Assembly (NCBI GenBank): GCA_965153355.1
Contig: OZ231126.1
Location: forward strand, 49,662,001 to 49,726,000
Source: Flaccisagitta enflata
Taxonomy: Eukaryota; Chaetognatha; Sagittoidea; Aphragmophora
Direction: 5' to 3'
DNA: 64,000 nt
Part shown: in pieces, positions 53,701 through 64,000 of the stretch
Layout of the letters: each line of letters starts with the position of its first letter
How positions within the stretch are numbered: position 1 is the first letter of the stretch
Position numbers and translations under genes: made by a program
The notes under the pieces: generated by a model
Databases searched by the model: none
Told to the model about the DNA's origin: nothing
What the model saw: the letters and a program-made list of their open reading frames with translations, nothing else

Positions 53701-56365
53701 CTTCACTGCAATGTTGAGTATGGGGGCTACTCGGGGGCTGCTGAGTCTATCCCAGTATTTGTAGTGGGGGGCTGCTGGGGGGCTGCTGGTCCTATCCCCA
53801 GAGTTGTAAGATAGTGCTGCTAGTCTTAACTGCAATGTGGAGTATAAAGGCTGCTGGGGGGCTGCTGAGTCTATCCCAGTATTTGAATTGGGGGGCTGCT
53901 GGGGGGCTGCTGGTCCTATCCCTGCAGTTGTAAGATAGGGCTGCTAGACTTAACTGCAATGTTGAGTATAGGGGCTGCTGGGGGGCTGCTGAGTATATAC
54001 CAGCATCTAGTTTGGGGCTGCTGAGGGGGCTGCTGGTAATATCCCCGCAGTTGTAAGATAGGGCTGCTAGACTTAACTGCAATGTTGAGTATAAAGGCTG
54101 CTGGGGGGCTGCTGAGTACTATACCAGAATATCTAGTTAGAGGCTGCGGGGGGGCTGCTGGTCCTATCCCCAGAGTTGTAAGATAGTGCTGCTAGACTTA
54201 CCTGCAATGTTGAGTATACAGGCTACTGGGGGGCTGTTGGGTCTATCCCAGTATTCGTAGCGGGTGGCTGCTGGGGGGCTGCTGGTTCTATTCCCACAAT
54301 TATAAGAGAGGGCTGCTAGTCTTAACTGCAATGTTGAGTGTAGGGGCTACTGGGGAGCTGCTGGTCCTATCCCCAGAGTTTTAGAATGCTGCTGGGGGGC
54401 TGCTGAGTCTATCCCAGTATTGGTAGTGGGGGGCTGCTGGGGGGCTGCTGGTCCTATTCCCACAGTTAAAAGACAAGGCTGCTAGACTTAACTGCAATGT
54501 TGAGTATACGGGCTGCTAGGGGGGTGCTGGTCCTATCCCCAGAGTTGTAGGAGGGGGCTGCTAGACATAAAATCAACAAACATACTGATAATGGGGGCTG
54601 CTGGGGGGCTGCTGAGTCTAGCCCCATATTTTTAGTTGGGGGCTGCTGGGGGGCTGCTGGTCCTATCCCCAGAGTTGTAAGATAGTGCTGCTAGACTTCA
54701 CTCAAATGTTGAGTATAGGGGCTGCGGTGGGGGGGGCTGCTTAGTCTATCCCAGTATTTGTAGTGGGGGGGTGCTGGGGGGCTGCTGATCCCATTCCCAC
54801 AGTTAGAAGACAGGGCTGCTAGACTTAACTGCATTGTTGAGTATAGGGGCTGCTGGGGGGCTGCTGGTCCTTTTCCCAGAGTTGTAGAAGGGGCTGCTAG
54901 ACTTAAAATCAACACACATACTGATAATGGGGGCTGCTGTGTCTATCCCAATGTTTCTAGTTGGGGGCTGCTGGGGGGCTGCTGGTCCTATCCCCAGAGT
55001 TGTAAGATAGTGCTGCTAGACTTCACTGCAATGTTGAGTATAGGGGCTGCTGGGGGGCTGCTGAGTCTATCCCAGTATTTGTAGTCGGGGGCTGCTGGGG
55101 GGCTGCTGGTCCTATCCCCAGAGTTGTAAGATAGTGCTGCTAGTCTTAACTGCAATGTGGAGTATAAAGGCTGCTGGGGGGCTGCTGAGTCTATCCCAGA
55201 ATTTGAATTGGGGGGCTGCTGGGGGGCTAATGGTCCTATCCCCAGAGTTGTAGAAGGGGCTGCTAGACTCAAAATCAACACACATACTGATAATGGGGGC
55301 TGCTGGGGGGCTGCTGTGTCTATCCCAATGTTTCTAGTTGGGGGCTGCTGGGGGGCTGCTGGTCCTATCCCCAAAGTTGTAAGATAGTGCTGCTAGACTT
55401 CACTGCAATGTTGATTAAAGGGGCTGCTTGGGGGCTGCTGAGTCTATCCCAGTATTTGTAGTGGGGGGCTGCTGGGGGGCTGCTGGTCCTATCCCCAGAG
55501 TTGTAAGATAGTGCTGCTAGTCTTAACTGCAATGAGGAGTATAAAGGCTGCTGGGGGGCTGCTGAGTCTATCCCAGTATTTGAATTAGGGGGCTGCTGGT
55601 GGGCTGCTGATCCTATCCCCAGAGTTGTAAGATAGTGCTGCTAGACTTCACTGCAATGTTGAGTATGGGGGCTACTCGGGGGCTGCTGAGTCTATCCCAG
55701 TATTTGTAGTGGGGGGCTGCTGGGGGGCTGCTGGTCCTATCCCCAGAGTTGTAAGATAGTGCTGCTAGTCTTAACTGCAATGTGGAGTATAAAGGCTGCT
55801 GGGGGGCTGCTGAGTCTATCCCAGTATTTGAATGGGGGGGTTGCTGGGGGGCTGCTGGTCATATCCCCAGAGTTGTAGAAGGGGCTGCTAGACTTAAAAT
55901 CAACACGCATACTGATAATGGGGGCTGCTGGGGGGCCGCTGTGTCTATCCCAATGTTTCTAGTTGGGGGCTGCTGGGGGGCTGCTGGTCCTATCCCCAGA
56001 GTTGTAAGATAGTGCTGCTAGACTTCACTGCAATGTTGAGTATAGGGGCTGCTGGGGGGCTGCTGAGTCTATCCCAGTATTTGTAGTTGGGGGCTGCTGG
56101 GGGGCTGCTGGTCCTATCCGCAGAGTTGTAAGATAGTGCTGCTAGTCTTAACTGCAATGTGGAGTATTTAGGCTGCTGCTGGGCAGCTGAGTCTATCCCC
56201 GTATTTATAGTGGGGGGCTGCTGGGGGGCTGCGGGTCCTATCCCTACAGTTGTAGAAGGGATTGCTAGACTTAAAATCAATACACATACTGATAATGGGG
56301 GCTGCTGGGGAGCTGCTGTGTCTATCTCAATGTTTCTAGTTGGGGGCTGCTGGGGGGCTGCTGGT
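50707..56365 (+). repeat. Satellite array 2, left part (G-rich on plus strand)
   Basis: Same monomer as array 1 but in opposite orientation: GGGGGGCTGCTGGTCCTATC blocks with GTAAGATAGTGCTGCTAG linkers. Monomers are most diverged at the left edge (50707-51600) and more homogeneous to the right. Contains a ~1.93-kb tandem duplication. Open frames with CWGAAG or PAAPQQP repeats are artefacts. Confidence 0.95.
51850..55730. repeat. ~1.93-kb higher-order tandem duplication in the satellite
   Basis: Private variants recur about 1932-1944 bp apart: CTATCCCTGCAGTTG (51981/53916), GGTAATATCCCCGCAG (52101/54033), AGAGTTTTAGAATGCTG (52441/54375), GTTGATTAAAGGGG (53471/55410) and GGGGGCTACTCGGGG (53721/55665). 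The block spans about 15 monomers. Confidence 0.85.
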
Positions 56366-56749
56366 TACGTTTCTTCAAGCACTGTAATACTTGGATATCA
56401 CTACTTGTCAGCCTTTTTTATTTTGATACATGATGTACTGAGCCTAAAATACAATTTTTATCATCTTAGCTTGATAAAACCCTTTGTCGAAATCCCTTTA
56501 TTCATCACTTCTCCAAGGTGGTTGCGGTGAAAATGTTGAAATTTTGTCACTTTGGGCTCAAAATGGGGCCACTTCGCTTTTGAAATTTGACCTGAAATCC
56601 ATAAGATTATGAAACTAGAGCTCAAGAGCTAGCCAGTGGTGCAATCCGCATATTGCTATCATTTTTTGTTAAGATTTGAGAGCTCATCAATGATGGAAGT
56701 GTGAACGTTATTTTATCAGTGAATTTGGTGGCCTATTTTGACATTTTTA

Positions 56750-57232
56750 CAGTTTTTGGGCAGCGGCCCCGAAGGGGACGAAGTCCTGTAGAACACAGGG
56801 GGAATCTGTCCGTTCGTCCGTCCGTCCGTCCGTCCGTCCGTCTGTCCGTCCCCCCCCCCGCCCCACCCTCGGCTTCGTCTCCTTTGGGGCCCAAATCCAA
56901 ACTGTATGGCCCAAATCTGAGCAAAATGGTCCAAATCCGCCCAATATTGGCCAAATCCAGGCAAAATGGCTTAAGACCAGGTAAAATGGGCCTTTTCTGG
57001 CTAGAAAACCTGAATTCTGGCCTTAGTTCTATCATCTTGGCCCCTTAAACTGAGATTCTGGCTCCAAAAACCCACATCCCAGCCTTAGAGACCCAGATCC
57101 TGACCTTTGGGACCCAGATTCTGACCTCCAAGACCTAGGTGCTGGCCTAAAAGACCTAAATCCTAGCCTCAGAGGACCAAATCCTGACCTCAGAAACTGA
57201 AATCCTTGCCTCTGAGACCAAGAAATTGGTCT
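56750..57232 (+). mobile_element. Family G element nested in the fold-back element (copy a)
   Basis: TTTTTGGGCAGCGGCCCCGA start, GTCCTGTAGAACACAGGGGG, a TCCG tract and AAAATGGCCCAAATC / CCCAGATCCTGACCT-type minisatellites. The right end is not clear and may be deleted. Confidence 0.6.
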
Positions 57233-57470
57233 CTTCCGAGATAGAAAAAGACAAAAAATCCATGAGCAAATTAAACTACAGTTCAAGATCTAACCAACTG
57301 ATCTTTGAAGCTCTGCCAAATCTATATACTTTAACATATTGATATGGCGATTGCACCATTGGTTAGATCTTGCACTGTAATTTAATTTGCTCATGGATTT
57401 TTTGTCTTCTTCTATCTCGGAAGTGCCCGAATATTTTGACCAAAGTAGCCAAAATGGCGAAAAAAATTCA

Positions 57471-58035
57471 CTTTTTGGGCAGCGGCCCCAAAGGGGACAA
57501 AGCCCTGAAGAACACAGGGGGACTTTTATTCGTCTGTCCGTTCGTTCGTCCATTCGTCCTTCCGTTTGTCCCCCAGGCCCTCTCAGGTCTGAAATCTGCC
57601 CTCTTAGGCCTGAGATCTGCCCTCCCAGGCCCTGAAATTGGTCCTCTCAGGCCTTTAATCTGCCCTCTCAGGCCAGAAATATGCCCTCTCAGGCCTGAAA
57701 TCTGCCCTCTAAGGCCCTGAAATCTGTCCTCTCAGGCCTTGAATTTGCCCTCTCAGGCCTTGAATCTGCCCTCTAAGGCCTGACATCTGCCTGCTCAGAT
57801 TCAAGGTCAAGAGGACAGGTTTCGTGAGAGGGCTGATTTCAGGCCTGAGAGGGCAGATTTCAGACCTGAGAAGGCCTGGGGGGCGGACGGATGGGATGGA
57901 CGGACGGACAGATGACTAACAAAGTCCCCTGTATTCTCAGGACTTTGTTCTCTGGGCCGCTGCCTTGCTTCTCTCACTCCATTTCACAATCATGCAAAGC
58001 AGGGCAACGGGTATCGCTGACCACATCTTGCCCTT
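57471..58035 (+). mobile_element. Family G element nested in the fold-back element (copy b, complete)
   Basis: CTTTTTGGGCAGCGGCCCCAA start, GTCTGTCCGTTCGTTCG, a ~21-bp minisatellite CTCAGGCCTGAAATCTGCCCT (57570-57800) and its inverted form (57825-57880), GACTTTGTTCTCTGGGCCGC and GGGCAACGGGTATCGCTGACC. It interrupts TTCACTTTTT/AGCACCTGCT, which is intact at 58622-58640. Confidence 0.72.
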
Positions 58036-59161
58036 GGGCGACCTGTTAGCACCTGCTTCTAGAGTCTCCCAAAATTTTTGAGGGTCATATTGATCGAAAA
58101 TTTTGACAGATTCAGCTAGAGCATCAAAAACTCTTCAATTTGGTCACCAATTTCATCTAAATGTATCCAACCAATACAGAGATATATCAAAAATTGTAAA
58201 AGACGTCAAAATTGACCACCAAATTCATGTGGTAAAAAACGCTCATACCCTTCCATCTTTGAAATGCTCTCAAATCTTAACAAAAAACAATAGCAACTTG
58301 CAGATTGCACCACTGGTTAGCTCAAGAGCTCTAGTTTTATAATCTCATGGATTTTGGGTCAAATTTATAAAGTGAAGTGGCCCAAGTTCGAGCCCAAAAT
58401 GACCAAAATTACCAAAAAATGATATTTTGTCATACCCACTGATCTTTTAAGCTGTGCCAAATCTATATGCTTTAACATGTCGACATGGCGATTGCACCAT
58501 TGATTACATCTTGCACTGTAGTTTAATTTGCTCATGGATTTTTTGTCTTTTTCTATCTCGGAAGTGCCCGAATTTTTTGACCCAAATGGCCAAATGGCCA
58601 AATGGCCAAAATGGCAAAAAAATTCACTTTTTAGCACCTGCTTCTAGAGTCTCCCAAAAATTTTGAGGGTTATATTGATCAAAAATTTTACCAGATTCAA
58701 AAAGAGCATCAAAAACTCTTCAATTTGGTCACCAATTTCATCTAAATTTGTCTATCCAAAGCTGAGATATATCAAAAATTGTAAAAAATGTCAAAATTGA
58801 CCACCAAATTCATCTTGTTAAAAAAACCCTCATACCCTTCCATCTTTGAAATGCTCTCAAATCTGAACAAAAAACAATAGCAACATGCGGATTGCACCAC
58901 TGGTTAGCTCTTGAGCTCTAGTTTCATAATCTCATGGATTTGGGGTAAAACTTCAAAACCAAAGTGGCCCGATTTTGAGCCCAAATTTCAACACTTTCAC
59001 CACAACCACCTTGGAGTAGTGATAGATAAATGGATTTCGGCGAAGGGTTTTAACAAGCTAAGATGATGAAATTCGTATTTTAGGCTCAGAACATCATGTA
59101 TCAAAAGAAAAAAGGCTGACCAGTTGTGATGTCCAAGTACGACAGTGCTTGAAAAAACGTA

Positions 59162-62100
59162 CTGCTGGTCCTATCCCCAGAGTTGTAAGATAGTGCTGCT
59201 AGTCTTAACTGCAATGAGGAGTCTATCCCAGTATTTGAATTGGGGGGCTGCTGGGGGGGCTGCTGGTCCGATCCCCACAGTTGTAAGATAGGGCTGCTAG
59301 ATTTCACTGCAATGTTGAGTCTAGGGGCTGCTGGGGGGCTGCTGAGTCTATCCCCGTATTTGTAGTGGGGGGCTGCTGGGGGGCTGCTGGTCCTATCCCC
59401 AGAGTTGTAGAAGGGGCTGCTAGACTTAAAATCAACACACATACTGATAATTGGGGCTGCAGGGGGGCTGCTGTGTCTATCCCAATGTTTCTAGTTGGGG
59501 GCTGCTGGGGGGCTGCTGGTCCTATCTCCAGAGTTGTAAGATAGTGCTGCTAGTCTTAACTGCAATGAGGAATATAAAGGCTGCCGGGGGGCTGCTGAGT
59601 CTATCCCAGTATTTGTAGTGGGGGGCTGCTGGGGGGCTGCTGGTCCTATCCCCAGAGTTGTAAGATAGTGCTGCTAGTCTTAACTGCAATGAGGAGTATA
59701 AAGGCTGCCGGGGGGCTGCTGAGTCTATCCCAGTATTTGAATTGGGGGGCTGCTGGGGGGCTGCTGGTCCTATCCCCAGAGTTGTAAGATAGTGCTGCTA
59801 GACTTCAATGCGCAATGCTGAGTATGGGGCCACTGGGGCCTGCTGAGCTCATCCCAGCATTTGTAGTGGGGCTGCTGGGGGGGGCTGGTCCTATCCCCAG
59901 AGTTGTAAGATAGTGCTGCTAGTCTTAACTGCAATGTGGAGTATGAAAGGCTGCTGGGGCTGCTGAGTCTATCCTGCATTTGAATAGGGGTTGTTGGGGG
60001 GCTGCTGGTCATATCCCCAGAGTTGTAGAAAGGGCTGCTAGACTTAAAATCAACACACATACTGATAATTGGGGCTGCTGGGGGGCTGCTGTGTCTATCC
60101 CAATGTTTCTAGTTGGGGGCTGCTGGGGGGCTGCTGGTCCTATCCCCAGAGTTGTAAGATAGTGCTGCTAGTCTTAACTGCAATGAGGAGTATAAAGGCT
60201 GCCGGGGGGCTGCTGAGTCTATCCCAGTATTTGAATTGGGGGGCTGCTGGGGGGCTGCTGGTCCTATCCCCACAGTTGTAAGATAGGGCTGCTAGACTTC
60301 ACTGCAATGTTGAGTCTAGGGGCTGCTGGGGGGCTGCTGAGTCTATCCCCGTATTTGTAGTGGGGGGCTGCTGGGGGGCTGCTGGTCCTATCCCCAGAGT
60401 TGTAGAAGGGGCTGCTAGACTTAAAATCAACACACATACTGGTAACGGGGGCTTCTGAGGGGCTGCTGTGTCTATCCCAATGTTTCTAGTTGGGGGCTGC
60501 TGGGGGGCTGCTGGTCCTATCCCCAGAGTGGTAAAATAGTACTGCTAGTCTTAACTGCAATGAGGAATATAAAAGCTGCCGGGGGGCTGCTGAGTCTATT
60601 CCAGTATTTGAATTGGGGGGCTGCTGGGGGGCTGCTGGTCCTATCCCCACAGTTGTAAGATAGGGCTGCTAGACTTCACTGCAATGTTGAGTCTGGGGGC
60701 TGCTGAGTCTATCCCCGTATTTGTAGTGGGGGGCTGCTGGGGGGCTGCTGGTCCTATCCCCACAGTTGTAAGATAGGGCTGCTAGACTTCACTGCAATGT
60801 TGAGTCTAGGGGCTGCTGGGGGGCTGCTGAGTCTATCCCCGTATTTGTAGTGGGGGGCTGCTGGGGGGCTGCTGGTCCTATCCCCACAGTTGTAAGATAG
60901 GGCTGCTAGACTTAAAATCAACACACATACTGATAATTGGGGCTGCTGGGTGGCTGCTGTTTCATCCCAATGTTTCTAGTTGGGGGCTGCTTAGGGGCTG
61001 CTGGTCCTATCCCCAGAGTTGTAAGATAGTGCTGCTAGTCTTAACTGCAATGAGGAGTCTATCCTAGTATTTGAATTCGGGGGCTGCTGGGGGGCTGCTG
61101 GTCCTATCCCCACAGTTGTAAGATAGGGCTGCTAGACTTCACTGCAATGTTGAGTCTAGGGGCTGCTGGGGGGCTGCTGAGTCTATCCCCGTATTTGTAG
61201 TGGGGGGCTGCTGGGGGGCTGCTGGTCCTATCCCCAGAGTTGTAGAAGGGGCTGCTAGACTTAAAATCAACATACATACTGATAATGGGGGCTGCTGAGG
61301 GGCTGCTGTGTCTATCCCAATGTTTCTAGTTGGGGGCTGCTGGGGGGCTGCTGGTCCTTTCCCCAGAGTTGTAAAATAGTGCTGCTGTCTTAACTGCAAT
61401 GAGGAATATAAAGGCTGCCGGGGGGCTGCTGAGTCTATCCCAGTATTTGAATTGGGGGGCTGCTGGGGGGCTGCTGGTCCTATCCCCACAGTTGTAAGAT
61501 AGGGCTGCTAGACTTCACTGCAATGTTGAGTCTAGGGGCTGCTGGGGGGCTGCTGAGTCTATCCCCGTATTTGTAGTGGGGGGCTGCTGGGGGGCTGCTG
61601 GTCCTATCCCCACAGTTGTAAGATAGGGCTGCTAGACTTCACTGCAATGTTGAGTCTAGGGGCTGCTGGGGGGCTGCTGAGTCTATCCCCGTATATGTAG
61701 TGGCGGGCTGCTGGAAGGCTGCTGGTCCTATCCCCACAGTTGTAAGATAGGGCTGCTAGACTTCACTGCAATGTTGAGTCTAGGGGCTGCTGGGGGGCTG
61801 CTGAGTCTATCCCCGTATTTGTAGTGGGGGGCTGCTGGGGGGCTGCTGGTCCTATCCCCAGAGTTGTAGAAGGGGCTGCTAGACTTAAAATCAACACACA
61901 TACTGATAATGGGGGCTGCTGGGGGGCTGCTGTGTCTATCCCAATGTTTCTAGTTGGGGGCTGCTGGGGGGCTGCTGGTCCTATCCCCAGAGTTGTAAGA
62001 TAGTGCTGCTAGTCTTAACTGCAATGAGGAGTCTATCCCAGTATTTGAATTGGGGGGCTGCTGGGGGGCTGCTGGTCCTATCCCCACTGTTGTAAGATAG

Positions 62101-64000
62101 GGCTGCTAGACTTCACTGCAATGTTGAGTCTAGGGGCTGCTGGGGGATTGCTGAGTCTATCCCCGTATTTGTAGTGGGGGGCTGCTGGTCCTATCCCCAG
62201 AGTCGTAGAAGGGGCTGCTAGACTTAAAATAAACACACATACTGATAATGGGAGCTGCTGGGGGGCTGCAGTGTCTATCCCAATGTTTCTAGTTGGGGGC
62301 TGCTGGGGGGCTGCTGGTCCTATCCCCAGAGTTGTAAGATAGTGCTGCTAGTCTTAACTGCAATGAGGAGTCTATCCCAGTATTTGAATTGGGGGGCTGC
62401 TGGGGGGCTGCTGGTCCTATCCCCACAGTTGTAAGATAGGGCTGCTAGACTTCACTGCAATGTTGAGTCTAGGGGCTGCTGGGGGGCTGCTGAGTCTATC
62501 CCAGTATTTGTAGGGGCTGCTGGGGGCTGGTCTTATCCCCAGAGTTGTAGAAGGGGCTGCTAGACTTAAAATCAACACACATACTGATAATGGGGGCTGC
62601 TGGGGCTGCTGTGTCTATCCCAATGTTTCTAGTTAGGGCTGGGGGCTGCTGGTCCTATCCCCAGAGTGGTAAGATAGTGCTGCTAGTCTTAACTGCAATG
62701 AGGAGTATAAAGGCTGGGGCCTGAGTCTATCTCAGTATTTGAATTGGGGCTGCTGGGGGGCTGCTGGTCCTATCCCCACAGTTGTAAGATAGGGCTGCTA
62801 GACTTCACTGCAATGTTGAGTCTAGGGGCTGCTGGGGGGCTGCTGAGTCTATCCCCGTATTTGTAGTGGGGGGCTGCTGGGGGGCTGCTGGTCCTATCCC
62901 CAGAGTTGTAGAAGGGGCTGCAGACATAAAATCAACACACATACTGATAATGGGGGCTGCTGGGGGTCGCTGTGTGTCTATCCCAATGTTTCTAGTTGGG
63001 GGCTGCTGGGGCTGCTGGTCCTATCCCCAGAGTTGTAAGATAGTGCTGCTAGTCTTAACTGCAATGAGGAGTCTATCCCAGTATTTGAATTGGGGGGCTG
63101 CTGGGGGGCTGCTGGTCCTATCCCCACAGTTGTAAGATAGGGCTGCTAGACTTCACTGCAATGTTGAGTCTAGGGGCTGCTTGGGGGCTGCTGAGTCTAT
63201 CCCCGTATTTGTAATGGGGGCTGCTGGGGGGCTGCTGGTCCTATCCCCAGAGTTGTAGAAGGGGCTGCTAGACTTAAAATCAACACACATACTGATAATG
63301 GGGGCTGCTGGGGCTGCTGTGTATCCCAATGTTTCTAGTTGGGGGCTGCTGGGGGCTGCTGGTCCTATCCCCAGAGTTGTAAGATAGTGCTGCTAGTCTT
63401 AACTGCAATGAGGAGTATTTAAGCTGCCGGGGGGCTGCTGAGTCTATCCCCGTATTTGTAGTGGGGGGCTGCTGGGGGGCTGCTGGTCCTATCCCCACAG
63501 TTGTAAGATAGGGCTGCTAGACTTCACTGCAATGTTGAGTCTAGGGGCTGCTGGGGGGCTGCTGAGTCTATCCCCGTATTTGTAGTGGGGGGCTGCTGGG
63601 GGGCTGCTGGTCCTATCCCCAGAGTTGTAGAAGGGGCTGCTAGACTTAAAATCAACACACATACTGATAATGGGGGCTGCTGGGGGGCTGCTGTGTCTAT
63701 CCCAATGTTTCTAGTTGGGGGCTGCTGGGGGGCTGCTGGTCCTATCCCCAGAGTTGTAAGATAGTGCTGCTAGTCTTAACTGCAATGAGGAGTATAAAGG
63801 CTGCCGGGGGGCTGCTGAGTCTATCCCAGTATTTGAATTAGGGGGCTGCTGGGGGGCTGCTGGTCCTATCCCCACAGTTGTAAGATAGGGCTGCTAGACT
63901 TCACTGCAATGTTGAGAATAGGGGCTGCTGGGGGGCTGCTGAGTATATCCCAGTGTTTTTAAGGGGGGGCTGCTGAGAGGTCTAAGGGGCTGCTGATCCT
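59162..64000 (+). repeat. Satellite array 2, right part, running off the window
   Basis: Same G-rich monomers as 50707-56365, highly homogeneous, with alternating GTATTTGTAGTGG, GTATTTGAATTGG and ATGTTTCTAGTTGG linkers. Many small deletions within the GGGGGCTGCT blocks. No gene. Confidence 0.95.

Larger units (their letters stand above)
56366..59161. mobile_element. Fold-back DNA element, 2796 bp, inserted in the satellite, 8-bp target duplication
   Basis: Ends TACGTTTCTTCAAGCACTG (left) and, complemented, TACGTTTTTTCAAGCACTG (right). The arms continue as inverted copies for several hundred bases (TACATGATGTACTGAGCCTA, CACAACCACCTTGGAG, GATATATC). The satellite word CTGCTGGT is duplicated at 56358-56365 and 59162-59169. 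It shares its core with the element at 13241-15707. Two family G elements are nested inside. An 8-bp duplication points to the hAT, P or Merlin groups. There is no transposase. Confidence 0.85.

Noticed and set aside
54988-56530. Proline/alanine/glutamine-rich or CWGAAG-repeat reading frames in the satellite
   Set aside because: They follow the ~125-bp monomer and break wherever monomer length changes; no sign of protein selection.

Overview
The window looks like repeat-dominated nuclear DNA from an invertebrate metazoan. The evidence is a BEL/Pao LTR retrotransposon and a Penelope-like element (both families are typical of animals), short GT-AG introns, and a very high load of microsatellites, minisatellites and fold-back elements. 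I cannot name the species. There are no rRNA genes, bacterial operons or CRISPR arrays.

Layout. 1-2.8 kb: a CA microsatellite, a fold-back element and a 5'-truncated Penelope-like element (GIY-YIG endonuclease, inverted arms, 12-bp target duplication, hammerhead-like motifs). 4.4-4.9 kb: a short element with an internal minisatellite (family G). 6.07-7.78 kb, minus strand: the only convincing host gene, a three-exon gene for a secreted cysteine-rich protein, inferred from splice sites and matching phases. 8-26 kb: microsatellites, a 2.5-kb fold-back element, and many copies of a short element with a terminal CGCG palindrome (family C), one expanded to 2.1 kb by minisatellites. 27.0-40.5 kb: a C-rich satellite array holding a 348-bp MITE (8-bp target duplication) and a complete 10,033-bp BEL/Pao element (28494-38526, minus strand) with identical 382-bp LTRs and a 5-bp target duplication. 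40.5-50.7 kb: more microsatellites, two 617/618-bp fold-back copies, a pogo-like MITE and families C and G. 50.7-64 kb: the same satellite in the opposite orientation, containing a ~1.93-kb tandem duplication and interrupted by a 2.8-kb fold-back element (8-bp target duplication).

The most interesting system is the BEL/Pao element. Gag and pol share one frame, separated by a single UGA in the context UGA-CUA-G, the known high-efficiency readthrough context. Downstream of integrase, in the usual env position, splice sites with matching phases define a three-exon accessory gene of 263 codons that would need regulated splicing of the element RNA. A +1 frame break next to a 72-bp tandem duplication separates RNase H from integrase. 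It may be a recent inactivating change, an assembly error or, less likely, programmed.

The second theme is short repeats with conserved, palindrome-bearing ends around hypervariable minisatellite cores (families C and G). The third is repeated insertion of elements into the satellite arrays, whose regular sequence lets the empty sites be read precisely.
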